Below are positions 1 to 10,576 of a stretch of 64,000 bases of DNA, piece by piece. Within the stretch, counting starts at the first letter, position 1. Each line of letters begins with the position of its first letter. The notes under the pieces were generated by a model that saw only the letters and a list, made by a program, of their open reading frames with translations, ran no database searches and was not told where the DNA came from. The DNA comes from Stachybotrys elegans (Eukaryota; Ascomycota; Sordariomycetes; Hypocreales; Stachybotryaceae), in assembly GCA_020746835.1 (NCBI GenBank), contig JAGPNK010000019.1, positions 62,001-126,000 on the forward strand, read 5' to 3'. The translations under genes and the position numbers were made by a program.

Positions 1-1022
1 TGACGTCAGATATTGACCTTCCATTCTGTTTTTTTTTTTAAATTCCCCTTTCCTCTAATGTCATTTTTCTCATTCGCTTTGCCCTGCTTCATGTCAAGTA
101 CAGTGTTATTACTCCACATTGTCTCGTGAGATGATCCGTATTCTAGGGAATGTTGTGGCGAGAAAAAAAGCTAGTCTCATGCATTACATTGTGATTTCTG
201 ACCTGGGGGGGGAACTAACGGGCCATCGTGCCAGCCACAATGGACCACCTGCGAGAGCCCGACAGTCGAATCTGGATCCAGGAACTGGAATGCAATCCGA
301 AGCTTATAGCCTAAGCTACCGATGCTCCGCGGTATCACGCTTCACGTGGAGGTTAGCTTTGACTCCCCAAATCGGAATCACAGGATCCTGATTTGACACA
401 AGTAGACTGCTCTATGCCGTTTGGAGCGACCGAGGCAGACTAAACCCGATTTCCTGTGTGACAGAGCGACACATGGCGTTAGATTCCCGAACAGGGAGGG
501 CTCTAATGCGGGAATGGTTTGTCGTTTTGTGCCTGGATCATGTCCGGTCTCGCCGATCGGTGCCACGACGGAATCAATGGCACGCGGTATGCCACAAGCC
601 ACCATAGGTGCGGGATGGGCGTCGAGACCAAATCCTACAGAGGATCTAGCTTTGTGACTATTGTGGCTTCATAGCTTTCGACGCGAAGCATCTGCATATC
701 CCGGTACTAACTTGGTGAGATGTGTGGTTTGTGGATTCGCTAGATCGCCACAGGATGCTATTTGCCGAGCCACCGGACTGCAAACCTATCGATTTGAGGC
801 GGCAAGCCTGCGCGAGCCGTCTAGCCGAACCTGCCTTCAAGGGCAGTCAACAGAATCTAGGTTACCCTTCCTTGCGAGCTAACGCGGAGTTTGGATAGTT
901 GCCATAACTCTTGCTCACAGGTTGAGTGTCTGAGGCACCGCGCTAGACTCCAGTAGAGCCGACTTGCCATGCTCAATGCCGATGGGACTTGGACAAGAGC
1001 GATTTTCATGGGTGAAGAAAAG

Positions 1023-1029
1023 GTATAAA
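1023..1029 (+). promoter_or_regulatory. TATA box of hydrophobin gene
   Basis: TATAAAT-type motif about 140 nt before the hydrophobin ATG, followed by a CT/CA-rich leader, as is usual for strongly expressed fungal genes. Confidence 0.6.
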
Positions 1030-1100
1030 TGGGTGCCTTCGCTCCCTGATCAGTTGTCTTTTTCTTTTCATCATCACACACTCACATCTCAACCCAACAC

Positions 1101-1130
1101 ATCACACTCTACATCACACTCTACATCACT
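1101..1130 (+). repeat. 12-nt tandem repeat in 5' leader
   Basis: The unit ATCACACTCTAC occurs twice and then partly a third time, between the TATA box and the ATG of the hydrophobin gene. It is part of a CA/CT-rich leader. Confidence 0.7.
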
Positions 1131-1163
1131 TCAAGGTTTCATACCACCACAACAATCTTCAAA

Positions 1164-1597
1164 ATGCAGTTCACCACCATCGTCGCTCTTACCCTCGCCG
1201 CTGTCGGCGTCATGGCAAGCCCCGTTGCTGATGCCGAGGCTGGCTACGGTGGCCGTGGCGGCCGTGGCCGCCCTTCCACCACCAACAACAACAACTGGAA
1301 CAGCTACAACAACAACAACAACCAGGTTAACCAGCAGACCATCTCCTGCGGCAGCGGCTCCGGCACTTACTGCTGCTCTCCCGGCTACGACTCCAAGGGA
1401 GGAGTCAACTACTACGACTGCTCTAGCTTCGTTGGCAGCTGCAACGCCATCACCACCTGCTGCGCCAACAACGCCCAGGGTGGCGTAAGTAATCCCCTAC
1501 CTCGAATTGTTTACCGGCATCTGTCTAACCCGGATAATAGTCCAAGGCTGGCCAGAACTGCTCTGGCCTCGGCTCCATCACCGTCAACTACCGATAA
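1164..1597 (+). CDS. Small secreted hydrophobin-like protein
   Basis: Two exons, 1164-1484 and 1541-1597 (donor GTAAGT, acceptor TAG), give 125 residues. Residues 1-18 look like a signal peptide. A Gly/Arg-rich stretch (27-36) and an Asn-rich stretch (41-56) follow. Eight cysteines lie at 62, 70, 71, 86, 93, 99, 100 and 114 in the hydrophobin order C-CC-C-C-CC-C. Hydrophobins self-assemble at air-water interfaces and coat spores and hyphae. The spacing (7, 14, 6, 5, 13) fits neither textbook class: the six-residue gap between Cys4 and Cys5 is shorter than class I or class II normally show, so the class is left open. The TATA box and leader upstream suggest high expression. Without the intron the frame runs on past 1484 and loses Cys8, which supports the splice. 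Confidence 0.8.
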
Positions 1598-2082
1598 GAA
1601 GCTTCTCTCTGGGTTTCCAAAAGCTTCAAGTCATAGCACTGCAGCATGGTCTGATCAATATTGGGGCTTGTTATAGCCGAAAACTTTCTTCTCTATCATG
1701 TTATCTGCCCGGGCAATAGTTAGTACGTTTTGAAATTCAAGTCCAACCGGTTTCCTGAAAATTTTCTTGCACCACCACCTCGTGATATGAAGCCTCGATG
1801 AGAGACCCCGTGATTTCAGGACTTTTCGAGCACAGAAAAGTCACGAGTCCGCTGCATTAAAAGCTAGCGTTGACTAGATGCCATCGATTACACCTGGGAC
1901 CATAACCAAGAACTGCAGTTCTCAACTGTTCGTACAACTTTGAACAGAACAAACATATCAATGCAGGATTATCTTGCAGGTTTTGTATGTTTCGTCATGT
2001 CCTTCTATTGCATCTTTACCAGAACCTTGCCCCTTGCCCGTTTACTAGACACCTTTTGAAACGCCTGACCACGACAGATTAG
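1598..2082. other. Intergenic between convergent genes
   Basis: 3' flanks of the hydrophobin gene and the MDR gene. No coding or RNA feature seen. Confidence 0.6.
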
Positions 2083-3174
2083 CTACATGCTTTCCAGAAG
2101 AAGGGGGTTCCATACCTCAGAGACTTGATCAATTGGAAAGACTGAGTCTATGACCACTTCTCTAATTTGCCCCTTGTCTGCCTGTTCTACCACCTCCCTC
2201 ATCAATCGGCTGGAGGGAATGAGATTGACAGCCTTATATTGCATAACAGTCTGACTTCTCCATAAACTGCGGAAGGGCCACTGGGTAAGCAAGGTTCGAA
2301 AGTAGGAGACCACTGGGCCTCCTGGGCCACATATGTCGACATAAATTCCATCCGTCTTCAGGACTTTGTGCGAGTGCGTGTATAAGTCGGAATCACCCAC
2401 GCAATTAAAGATTACATCGAATGATTCAGAGTGCTCAGCGCATATGAGATCAACCAACGGCGCGGAATCTTTGTGATTAATAACCTACAGAGTTGTTAGT
2501 CTCCAAATGCTTGACGACGACACGCTGCGCTCTCATACCTCTTTCGCTCCTAGACTCATTACCAGCTGAGTATTTGCCTCGGAGCAGATACCAACAACAT
2601 GAGCGCCCGACGCAGACGCCATCTGGACGAGTATTGTCCCTACACCCCCACTTGCTCCTTGGATAATCACTCTGTCGCCGGCCTGTAAGGGCCGTGTTTT
2701 GAGTAACAGCAGCGCTGTCTGCGCAGCGAGCCCCAAACCCGCAGAACGGTCAAGAGGGAGGTCTTTTGGCTTTAGTGCGATTATCTCGGCGGGGAGCTCC
2801 AAGAATTCCACCAAGGTTCCTACTCCCTGAATGATTTGTGATATTGATAGGGTCCCACAGACTTCGCTCCCAACTGTCAAATGAGCGGGAACCCTTGAGC
2901 CTACAGCGACGACATGCCCGGAAAAGTCCATTCCTGGGATATGATGAGGACGGAAGGGGGTTAAAGACGGTATGAGTTTCATAAGGTTGATGTCTGCTGG
3001 GTTCAAAGACGCATAAGCGATCTGAACAATGACATTGGATGGTGCAGGTTCCGTAGGCTTATCGAGGTCTGTTACGACTGCAAGACCATCAGGTGAGGTA
3101 TCCTGACGGGATATCACGCAGGCCTTCATTGTCGCTTTGGCACCACAGGCAATATCTGCGGTGGGATGATTCAT
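2083..3174 (-). CDS. MDR-family NAD(P)H oxidoreductase (quinone-oxidoreductase/enoyl-reductase-like)
   Basis: Two exons, 3174-2539 and 2484-2083, give 345 residues. An N-terminal GroES-like half (MKACVISRQ, then the substrate-domain motif PGMDFSGHVVAVG) is followed by a Rossmann half with the nucleotide loop QGASGGVGTILVQMA. The zinc-ligand pattern of classical alcohol dehydrogenases is absent, so this is a zinc-free NADPH-dependent reductase of the quinone oxidoreductase / trans-enoyl reductase type. Substrate unknown. The first ATG of the frame is at 3174; a second in-frame ATG at 3129 starts at MKAC, the more typical family start (330 residues). The gene lies head to head with the HET gene, about 340 nt apart. 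No PKS or other secondary-metabolism core gene is nearby, so a biosynthetic role is not supported. Confidence 0.8.
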
Positions 3175-3513
3175 TGTCGAGCCAGGCTCTGGGATTCTTG
3201 CAATTTTTGTTTCATGTTGGGACCGGAAGAAAGTTAGACCGTCAAGCCAAGTCTCATCACAATCCAATCATGGATGCATCCAACGACAGCACAGTCCTTA
3301 GCTTGGTGGATCCTTCGCTTCGCATTGCAGAGGCGGAGGCTGTGCTCCCAGCTGACGGAGAAATCACAGCTGTATAAGCCGCACGACACACAAGGCTGCG
3401 ACTGAAAATTTCTTTCTTCATCACCACATTGTTCTTAATGATTCCTCTTATCTAACAACGCTTGCCCGTGCACATTCATAGCCTTGTCTGCCGTGCGCAA
3501 TACGTCGTACAGA

Positions 3514-5773
3514 ATGCCTTCTCAACCCTCGGAGCAGACCCCTCTTCTTCAGGGTGCTCTGCCAACCAGTCTTAGGACTTATTTTGCCATTCCTAGAATT
3601 CATTTTGCCAATCCTAGGATCTATCTTGTCAACGCTTGGAAATACTTCATCGCGGCTCTTGACATCGTCATCATCATCCCCCTGCTTCCGATCAGACTCC
3701 TCATAGACTGGGCGGATCCAAACCTCAGTGACGATTGGGAAGAGCAGGCTGATCTTCGCGCCATCATAGGATTTTGGGTTCTCTTCACAATCGTCTTCTC
3801 TGTGATTACAGTCATCGTGGGGTTGCTTCGACCGTTCTTCTTCTGTGACCTGGTATTTTTTAGCATGCATCCTGTGGGTTCGACTACTCGACACAATTTA
3901 CAAGGTTCGAATTAGCCGCTTTATCATCCGGAGTCTCGCCGTTGCAACGATATTGCTCACGGCATGGTATGCCATTGACATGCGCCACGAATTTACATCA
4001 GCAGATCTGCCGCCCCTTGACAGCTCTGGTAGCAGCATTCGAGTTCTGGACCTACACCCAGCTGGGCACCTATGGGGCATCAAAGCAGAAATACGCACCG
4101 TACGGTTAGAAGACAACCCTGCCTTTGATGCCTTGTCGTACCAATGGGGAAATCCGCGAAAATCGCATTCAATATCTGTTGGGGGCAAGCGACTCAAGGT
4201 TACAGCAAATCTTTGGGATGCACTGCATAGTATTCGTCACGAGACTGAGACGAGATCTCTTTGGGTTGATGCCATCTCCATCGACCAGGGAAACCTTGAT
4301 GAAAAGGCTAGACAGATCCCTTTGATGTCGCTCATATACAGGCGCGCAAGAGGTGTTCTGGTATCACTTGGGAAACACATACCCCCGCGCTGGATTGACC
4401 AGTCAGACCCTACAATGTGGACAACGAGTTATATTGAAACGATGACAGAAATGTACTGGGATTCGACAGGCTACTGGCTGGAACAGCTGATGCTGGAGGA
4501 ATACTGGAAGCGCTGCTGGGTGGTGCAAGAGATGGGTTCCGCTTTCAACATCGAGGTTTATTACGCTTACAAAAGGGTTATCCCATGGGACAAATTGGTG
4601 GCACTCATGAAAGTTTACGCTTCCAAGAATCCGTCGTCGAAATTGGTACAGCGTGTTCTCCGGTTTGACACTCTGCGGCGAGAACTATATCACGACGGAC
4701 GGACATATGTTCTCGGACAGCTACTAGAAGCTTTCAAAGACTCCTTCTGCTCTGTCAACCTCGACAAGATCTATGCATTTTCTGGAATGGCAATCGACTG
4801 CCAAGGCGAATGCTTGCCTGTCGATTACGCAGGAGGGCCGACTCAACTTTACCAGGAGCTCATGTACTACCAGAGTTCTATTGCGGACCAGAATATGGAT
4901 GTGTCAATCGAGATGCTGCATTTTTCAGCTCTGGTTAGACGCCTACTCTCGCGGAAGCAAGATGAGGTTGAAAGGGTCTTCCAAAAGCCTGGATTGCTCT
5001 ATCAACCCGAGTCTTGGGTATATTACTTTTGTGGAGACGACCCCGGGGGTTTTTGCACATCTGTCCCAGAGATGCTGCTTTTGACATTACCTATTGATTC
5101 TATGAGAGCCCCATTTTCGCCTCAGATGAGCTTCAGATTTGAAAGCTCCGTCTGGATTCCAGACACAGCAGAAGTCAAAAGTTCCTGGGCTCCTCAGTTG
5201 GGAGACGGCATGCGGACGATCCAAACTGTCGGGGCAATTGTTGGCAGAGTGAGGGAACTCGGTCCTACGTACACGAGCTATCTCCGAGACCCCAGTGTTC
5301 CAAATCAGTGGAGTACAAGACTGTCACAAGTCTATGTTGTCGAGGAGGAAATCAGAAGGGCTCGAGGCCTCAACGCACGATTGTCAGCGTTACTAGGGCC
5401 TGCAGCCGACTACAGGCTCACAGATGTGATCAATCTGCAGGACCCCGAGCAAGCCACCCCTGGAAGTGGAGGGCCTCGCCTATTCCTAGGTGAGGACGAC
5501 ATCATAATGGGGCTCGCACCATCAAATGCCCAGGTTGGAGATATGTTGTGCCAGTTTTGGAATTCCTCAGCCGTGGCACTTCTCCGCAATCGAAATAACA
5601 GCGACGAATATGATGTTATTGGCAGAGGTGCTATGCTACAACACGGAGAGGCGATTGACTGGGACATACCGACGGAGAAAGCCATGTTCCTACCCACCTC
5701 ACCCGCCAGGGTTGGGCTTGATCTTGATCTCAACACTCTGAACCATCTATCGTTCGATATCATCAGCTTATGA
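3514..5773 (+). CDS. HET-domain protein with N-terminal membrane segments
   Basis: Proposed exons 3514-3852 and 3905-5773 (52-nt intron, donor GTATTT, acceptor AAG) give 735 residues. The first exon carries two strongly hydrophobic stretches (about 45-66 and 85-106). The start of exon 2 adds a third (about 120-140). The HET domain follows, with its hallmark blocks FDALSYQWGN and LWVDAISIDQ and then the IPLMSLIYRRA region. HET proteins mediate heterokaryon incompatibility and related cell death in filamentous fungi. The intron is inferred because the two halves are in different frames and the downstream frame has no early ATG. A shorter, non-membrane form could start at the ATG at 3980, just ahead of the HET domain. 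The long C-terminal region shows no other domain. Confidence 0.75.
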
Positions 5774-5820
5774 AGGGTTATTCATAGCTTCATGTGCGAG
5801 GTATGGGAATGGAAAGAGTG

Positions 5821-5902
5821 TACAGTCTGAGGTAGAAGCAGTGAAGAGCAAATAAAAGTAGGGGTGGTACCAAGTACCCGGGCAACCAATGTAGTCGTAT
5901 AG
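5821..5902 (+). repeat. Dispersed ~80-bp repeat, copy 1
   Basis: About three quarters identical by eye to 33386-33470 on the same strand, sharing TCTGAGGT, AAGAGCAA and GCAACCAATG blocks. It sits just past the 3' end of the hydroxyacyl-CoA dehydrogenase-like gene and shortly after the HET stop. Confidence 0.6.
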
Positions 5903-5926
5903 TGTCTATAAAGGACAGTATCGGCA

Positions 5927-7085
5927 TCACTCCGGCGCATAGTTATAGAAGCCTTTGCCACTTTTCACACCCAAGTGACCTCTGACCAGATAACCTCTGA
6001 GAAACTCCCGGGGTTCACCTGAGATATTGTTTCGAGCCTTGGCGTAGTTCTCCTCAATATCCATGACAACATCAAGGCCAACAATATCCATGAGCTCGAA
6101 TGGCCCTCTAGGAGTATTCAGCACGCCCCTGAAGATGTTGTCAATTTCCTCAGGAGCGGCAACACCCTCCGAAGCAGTTAAAAGGGCTTCACGCTTTATA
6201 GCTGCCCAAATACTTTTCCAACTTTAGCAATCGATTTCAGGCTTTAGATGCACAAGATCGTAGGGCATAGGCATACCGGTTGTATATATAACCCATCGAT
6301 GAGGCTTTGACGTGAAACGGGGAGAAGCCATGAAGCCTGCTCTGCTCCATGACGGCTTCGATACATGCGGGGTCTGTTGAATCATGGCCCATGACTTCGA
6401 GCTCTTAACTGTCTTGTCAGCCATGAAATTGTATCAATGACCATCGTGGGCCTTACGAGGTGTTTCGGGGGGCCAGTCTAGAAGTCGGTAGGTTAGATGA
6501 ACTTGCCTAAAGAAATTGACGAGCCTCCACTCACATGAATGCGCGCTCAAAAACCTGCGCTGGTTTCGGAGTTTAATGGATTTGAGTATCTCAGTGCATG
6601 TATAACTGCTAGAGTTGGATGCAATGATGGTGTCATCCCCAGCCAATGAATCTAGATTCATGATGATGTCCCGTTTCAGCGATAGACGTTCAGGGACACA
6701 CTAATCGACTCATTAGCATTTTCCGAGACAGGATATGTGTTGAAGTCTAAGGACTAATCGACCAACCTCTAAAGCAAGCCATGAATCTCTCAGAGCAGTT
6801 GCCAGATCGCCTGGTGGCTTCGTCGAGACTCTGCCCCAACGGGGATTTTTCTGATGCGATTTGTTGCGAAAGAGGTCGATGGCGTGGAGGCTGTCCCGTA
6901 GTTGGCTCGGTTGCCCGTCAATTAGATGGACATCAGTGCCTGCGCTTGACCACTTCAGAAGTCACTGTAATTAGCATAGCATTGGCAATTTTGTATGCCA
7001 CTCTTACCATAAAAGCTAGTCGTCTGCCTTGTGTACCAGCACCTACGATGCATATTGCCTTTTTGGACAACGTGGAGAGTGTCAT
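5927..7085 (-). CDS. 3-hydroxyacyl-CoA dehydrogenase-like oxidoreductase
   Basis: Six exons: 7085-7008, 6952-6767, 6700-6535, 6477-6457, 6403-6277, 6212-5927. Together they encode 287 residues, the normal family length. Residues 1-26 hold the Rossmann loop CIVGAGTQG. The middle has the conserved SNSSS block and a WPPETP...EVMGHDS segment. The last exon is the C-terminal 3HCDH domain (RGPFELMDIVGLDVV, then GVKSGKGFYNY). Members use NAD to oxidise 3-hydroxyacyl-CoAs or related 3-hydroxy acids such as gulonate; the substrate here cannot be read. Exon 4 is only 21 nt. Three of the five introns must end in AAG (introns 1, 4, 5) to keep family motifs in frame. Because no long frame exists, the gene could be mistaken for a pseudogene, but the spliced frame is open. 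It is tail to tail with the HET gene. Confidence 0.78.
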
Positions 7086-7508
7086 ATTTAAGGTAGGCCA
7101 ATGAAGTAGCCAGAAGTGGTAAAGGAGGAAGGGCTTTTACGTCAAAAAGGAAAATAGAAGAAGAAAGCCAGTCTCTGTATTGTCCAAATTAAGAGCGTTG
7201 AAGAGCTAGTCATATAAATTTGCATCTTTCTAACGGTTCCGAGTCGGTTATTCTGCCGATGGACGATTCCCCACCTGGAGTACTACCGATCGGATCCGAT
7301 GTCAGGAGGCGCCAGGTGGGAGTAGTGCGCGCCGAGAGAGATAAGATTTTGACGGGAACTCTTGATTTATATTACAAGGAAGGATTATTGGACCCAGTTA
7401 TCCCTAGATACCGTTCGATTCTTATATTAGACACCGAGAGAGGCGACAATGGTCCTTGATTGATGGTCATGAGAAGCTAAGCCCTGATGCCCTTTTTGCC
7501 ATGGCTCG
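7086..7508. other. Intergenic
   Basis: Upstream flank of the dehydrogenase-like gene and 3' flank of the next regulator. No supported feature. Confidence 0.5.
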
Positions 7509-9647
7509 CTAGGCCTGGGAGCTAAAAACAGTGAAAGGGCTGTTCCTTATCAAAGAAGCATTTGAGGGGATGGTTGATCGGAACTTTGATCGTGCTGCTT
7601 GCACAGATTTGGAGGTCTGAGGAAGGTGCTGCAGAACTCGCTCAAGCGTTGATAAGAGATCGTGATATGTTTCCTCTGCAATCTTCCCAGTTTGGACATC
7701 TCTGTCTATGGACTTGCGGACCAGTTGAACTCCTGCAACAATATGATGCGGGTAAGGGTCAATCGAGATTATGGGCACCCTGCATCCCGAGGTTTGCCTC
7801 GTAGTGCTTGGTCCTGGGTTGCTTGCACCAGCAGGTTGCGCTACTGTGATGTCGGTGAATAGGCCAAATGCCAATGTGTTCATTACGGTGTTTTCAGCCC
7901 TTGTGCTGACATCTGCCAAGTCTTGCAGTAGGTCATGGCGACCGGTAACCTCAATGGCGTCGACAAGCATCAGAATGCTCAAGTGGTAGTGCAGCATGAG
8001 CGAAACTGTGGCCAAATCAGTCTCACAAACATCCCAAGCAGGTTCATGAACTTACACCAACGAAGCCTTGTCTTTTGGCCCAGAAACTGAATCTTCCTTT
8101 GGCATTCTTCCAGTGGACTTCGATATATAGTGTCAAATTCTTTGATTGACTCGAGAACCATGACAAAGGCCTTGTGTATCTCGGATTCATCGTGGCCATC
8201 CCCTAACGCTTCTTTGAAGTTTGCGGTCAACTTCCACCCCAGTAGCTTCCAGGTGGCAGCGGCGGCTATGATTTGATTTGCCCTTTCATCTGTAATTTCT
8301 CTTCCGGTTTGATGCCATTGTTGGACAGTTTCTACAAACAACCTCGAGGTGGTTCTTACCAGGCGCCAGGGAAGTTCGGAGCCAAAGCCAAGTAGGCCCG
8401 AACAGAGGAAGGGCCGAGAGTTGAGAGTCAGGGAGGCGGAGGTGTCAAATGTCAGTGCTGCCCAATACGCTATACTCTCGCCGATTATAAAGCCAGCTGT
8501 GCTCATTGATTCCGGTGTTGAATTTATGGGATTTGATGGCGAAACTTTGGAGCCGCTGAATTGGAGGTTTCGTTGTCTTGCTCTCAGTGCCTGGACATGT
8601 TGCAATGCTGCATGAACACAGGACTGGCCTGAGATGCCATCTGACTCTTCCTCCTCCGGTATCCCAATGGGAATTGGTGTAAGTGCAAAGAGTAATAATG
8701 CAAGCATCGACCGGTAGGAAGCCCGGTTAATAATACGAAGCATATCTCTTCGAGTATTGCGCCACATGCTCTGGACAATGGTAGAATGGTCGGTATCCAT
8801 GGAACCCTTAGAAGAGGCGATGGGGAGCCATCTAATGGAGAATGTGGCTATGGTGTTACAGAGTGACTCTTCGATAGCTTGGCTCCTTTGAACCTGCGCT
8901 TCCAACTCTTGACTGGTATCTTTGTCACTGACATCGGAATTCTCGATCCAATTATCAAGCTGGCGACACGTCTCGGATATGCTGACATATTTATCGACAG
9001 CCTCATCTTGTCCAAACCTAAACATATCAGAACTGCACGCATGGAGTCTTGATTGCAGAAAGTACTTACAAGAAGGGACAACTATACCTCCCCAACCAGG
9101 ACCCAAACACAGCTTCAAATCCCTCCAAGTATATTGTCTGGAGCCACTCTCTATCTGAACCGCTGAGAGGATCTGGTTTATGCACTATATGGTCGGGTGG
9201 CCGTGCTGGGGACTCTGTAGATTGATGAACCGGAGATGGTTCTGTAGATACGGTGACATTAGTCAAGCTTTCCTGGTCAGAGCTGATATTCGCGTGATCT
9301 CTATGCGTCACCCGTGCTGTATCGAGGTTCACGCTGTCGCCAGGCGATGGACACGAACCACCATCCAATGGCGGACGCGTGGCTTTGGGTCGGCGACTAC
9401 GTCTTGGAGTTCCTCTCTTAACGCTCTGAAGCCACTATAGGAATTAGAAACTGAGTAAGTTCTCTGCAGTATCAATGTTCTCATTTACCTCAAAACTGCA
9501 TGTGCGGTTCCGGTCTTTACACCTGCTACACCTGCCAAGTTGTCCATCGGCTGCCCCCGCGGCGGAGGCATCGCATGCAACCCGAGATCTGCGACAATCA
9601 TCGCAACTGGAGAATTGGGTCCTCCGCAAGACAGCAGGGGCCGGCAT
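7509..9647 (-). CDS. Zn2Cys6 transcription factor
   Basis: Four exons, 9647-9489, 9434-9070, 9017-8056 and 8005-7509, give 660 residues. The zinc cluster is at residues 15-50, with cysteines 15, 18, 25, 40, 43 and 50. The loop between Cys3 and Cys4 is 14 residues, on the long side, and Ala/Gly-rich. A basic linker (RRSRRPKATR) follows. The rest resembles the helical fungal-specific regulatory region, with no catalytic domain. Such proteins bind CGG-containing sites in the nucleus. The gene is divergent from the MFS transporter gene (about 930 nt apart), a common arrangement for a pathway regulator and its transporter, so it may control that block; this is inference. Confidence 0.85.
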
Positions 9648-10576
9648 TTCGATTCATTCCCTTTGTCGGAAGCGAGTTGCACGACCAGACTCGGAAGCGG
9701 GGAGAATGAAAATGTGAGGATCACAGGCGGTGGCGGGGTATCCAGTTACTCCGCATGTAGGAAGCACTAACTCGGCAAAGCTCGCCAATGGTCTCTTGGA
9801 GTTGCTCGCTGAGTGGGGTTGCATGGATACCTTTGGTAATTGATCGACGAAGAAACCTGATGTGTAAAACGCAGATCATTCCCACGCTTAGGCGGAGGCT
9901 GTGCTAGTCGGTTCCGAGAACATGGAATCAGTCTCTTGTGCTGCAAGAGAGTATCAGAAGCATTGAAGACAAATACAGAATAAGATGAACGTTGAGAATA
10001 AATGGGCAAAGTGAGCCGGTGTTGAACTAGAGTGACGTAAAGTGTCGATTCTCTTTCAACCGAGCATGTATGCTTAACTGGAATCAGGCACTTGATTACC
10101 TTGGCTTCGGCTGCGAGCTTGGTTCCGATGTCCTCGTTTAATTCTTAGACCAGTGTATGGAAGCAGGCATGTCGTCATGCACAACCTCATAGCTCTCCCC
10201 TCAGCCGTACCACGCTTTGCTCAAAAGAGAAGTCGATGGGCAGTCATGGCAAAGTATTGGCTCGATAGCAGCCCAAGACCCATTATTAACAAGCCACCTC
10301 TGCTCTCAGTGGTCGTGACTATTCTGTATCCTGGCTCATGTTGGGGAAGCGGCGCGAATCTGGGGGTGGGGGAATCTGGGGTATGGCAACCTCGAAGAGT
10401 ATTTAAGATGAGTTCATCTTCTGAAAACCAGTTCACTTACTTCATACAAGGCACAAATCATTGCTTCCTGTTGTGGGCATATTAGGTCCCCTCTGTGCCA
10501 TTCCAAGTCCTTAGCACATACGGTTTGCACCTTCATACCTCCAGTCAGAGTCCATTATCAGTCGTTTCTTCTCATC
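9648..10576. other. Divergent promoter region, regulator/MFS gene
   Basis: No gene seen. A TATTTAAG motif at about 10400-10408 is a plausible core promoter for the MFS gene. Confidence 0.55.

Larger units (their letters stand above)
1..1163. other. Intergenic, left edge to hydrophobin start
   Basis: No convincing gene is visible. Short overlapping open frames occur on both strands but none has a recognisable domain or a splice partner. The last 150 bases are the promoter and 5' leader of the hydrophobin gene. Confidence 0.6.

Noticed and set aside
964..1488. 174-codon frame overlapping the hydrophobin gene
   Set aside because: Low-complexity Ser/Thr/Ala shadow of the real exon in another frame; no ATG context or domain.
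5927..7085. Hydroxyacyl-CoA dehydrogenase-like locus as a pseudogene
   Set aside because: Fragments in several frames first suggested decay, but six exons join in phase into a full-length protein with family motifs intact.
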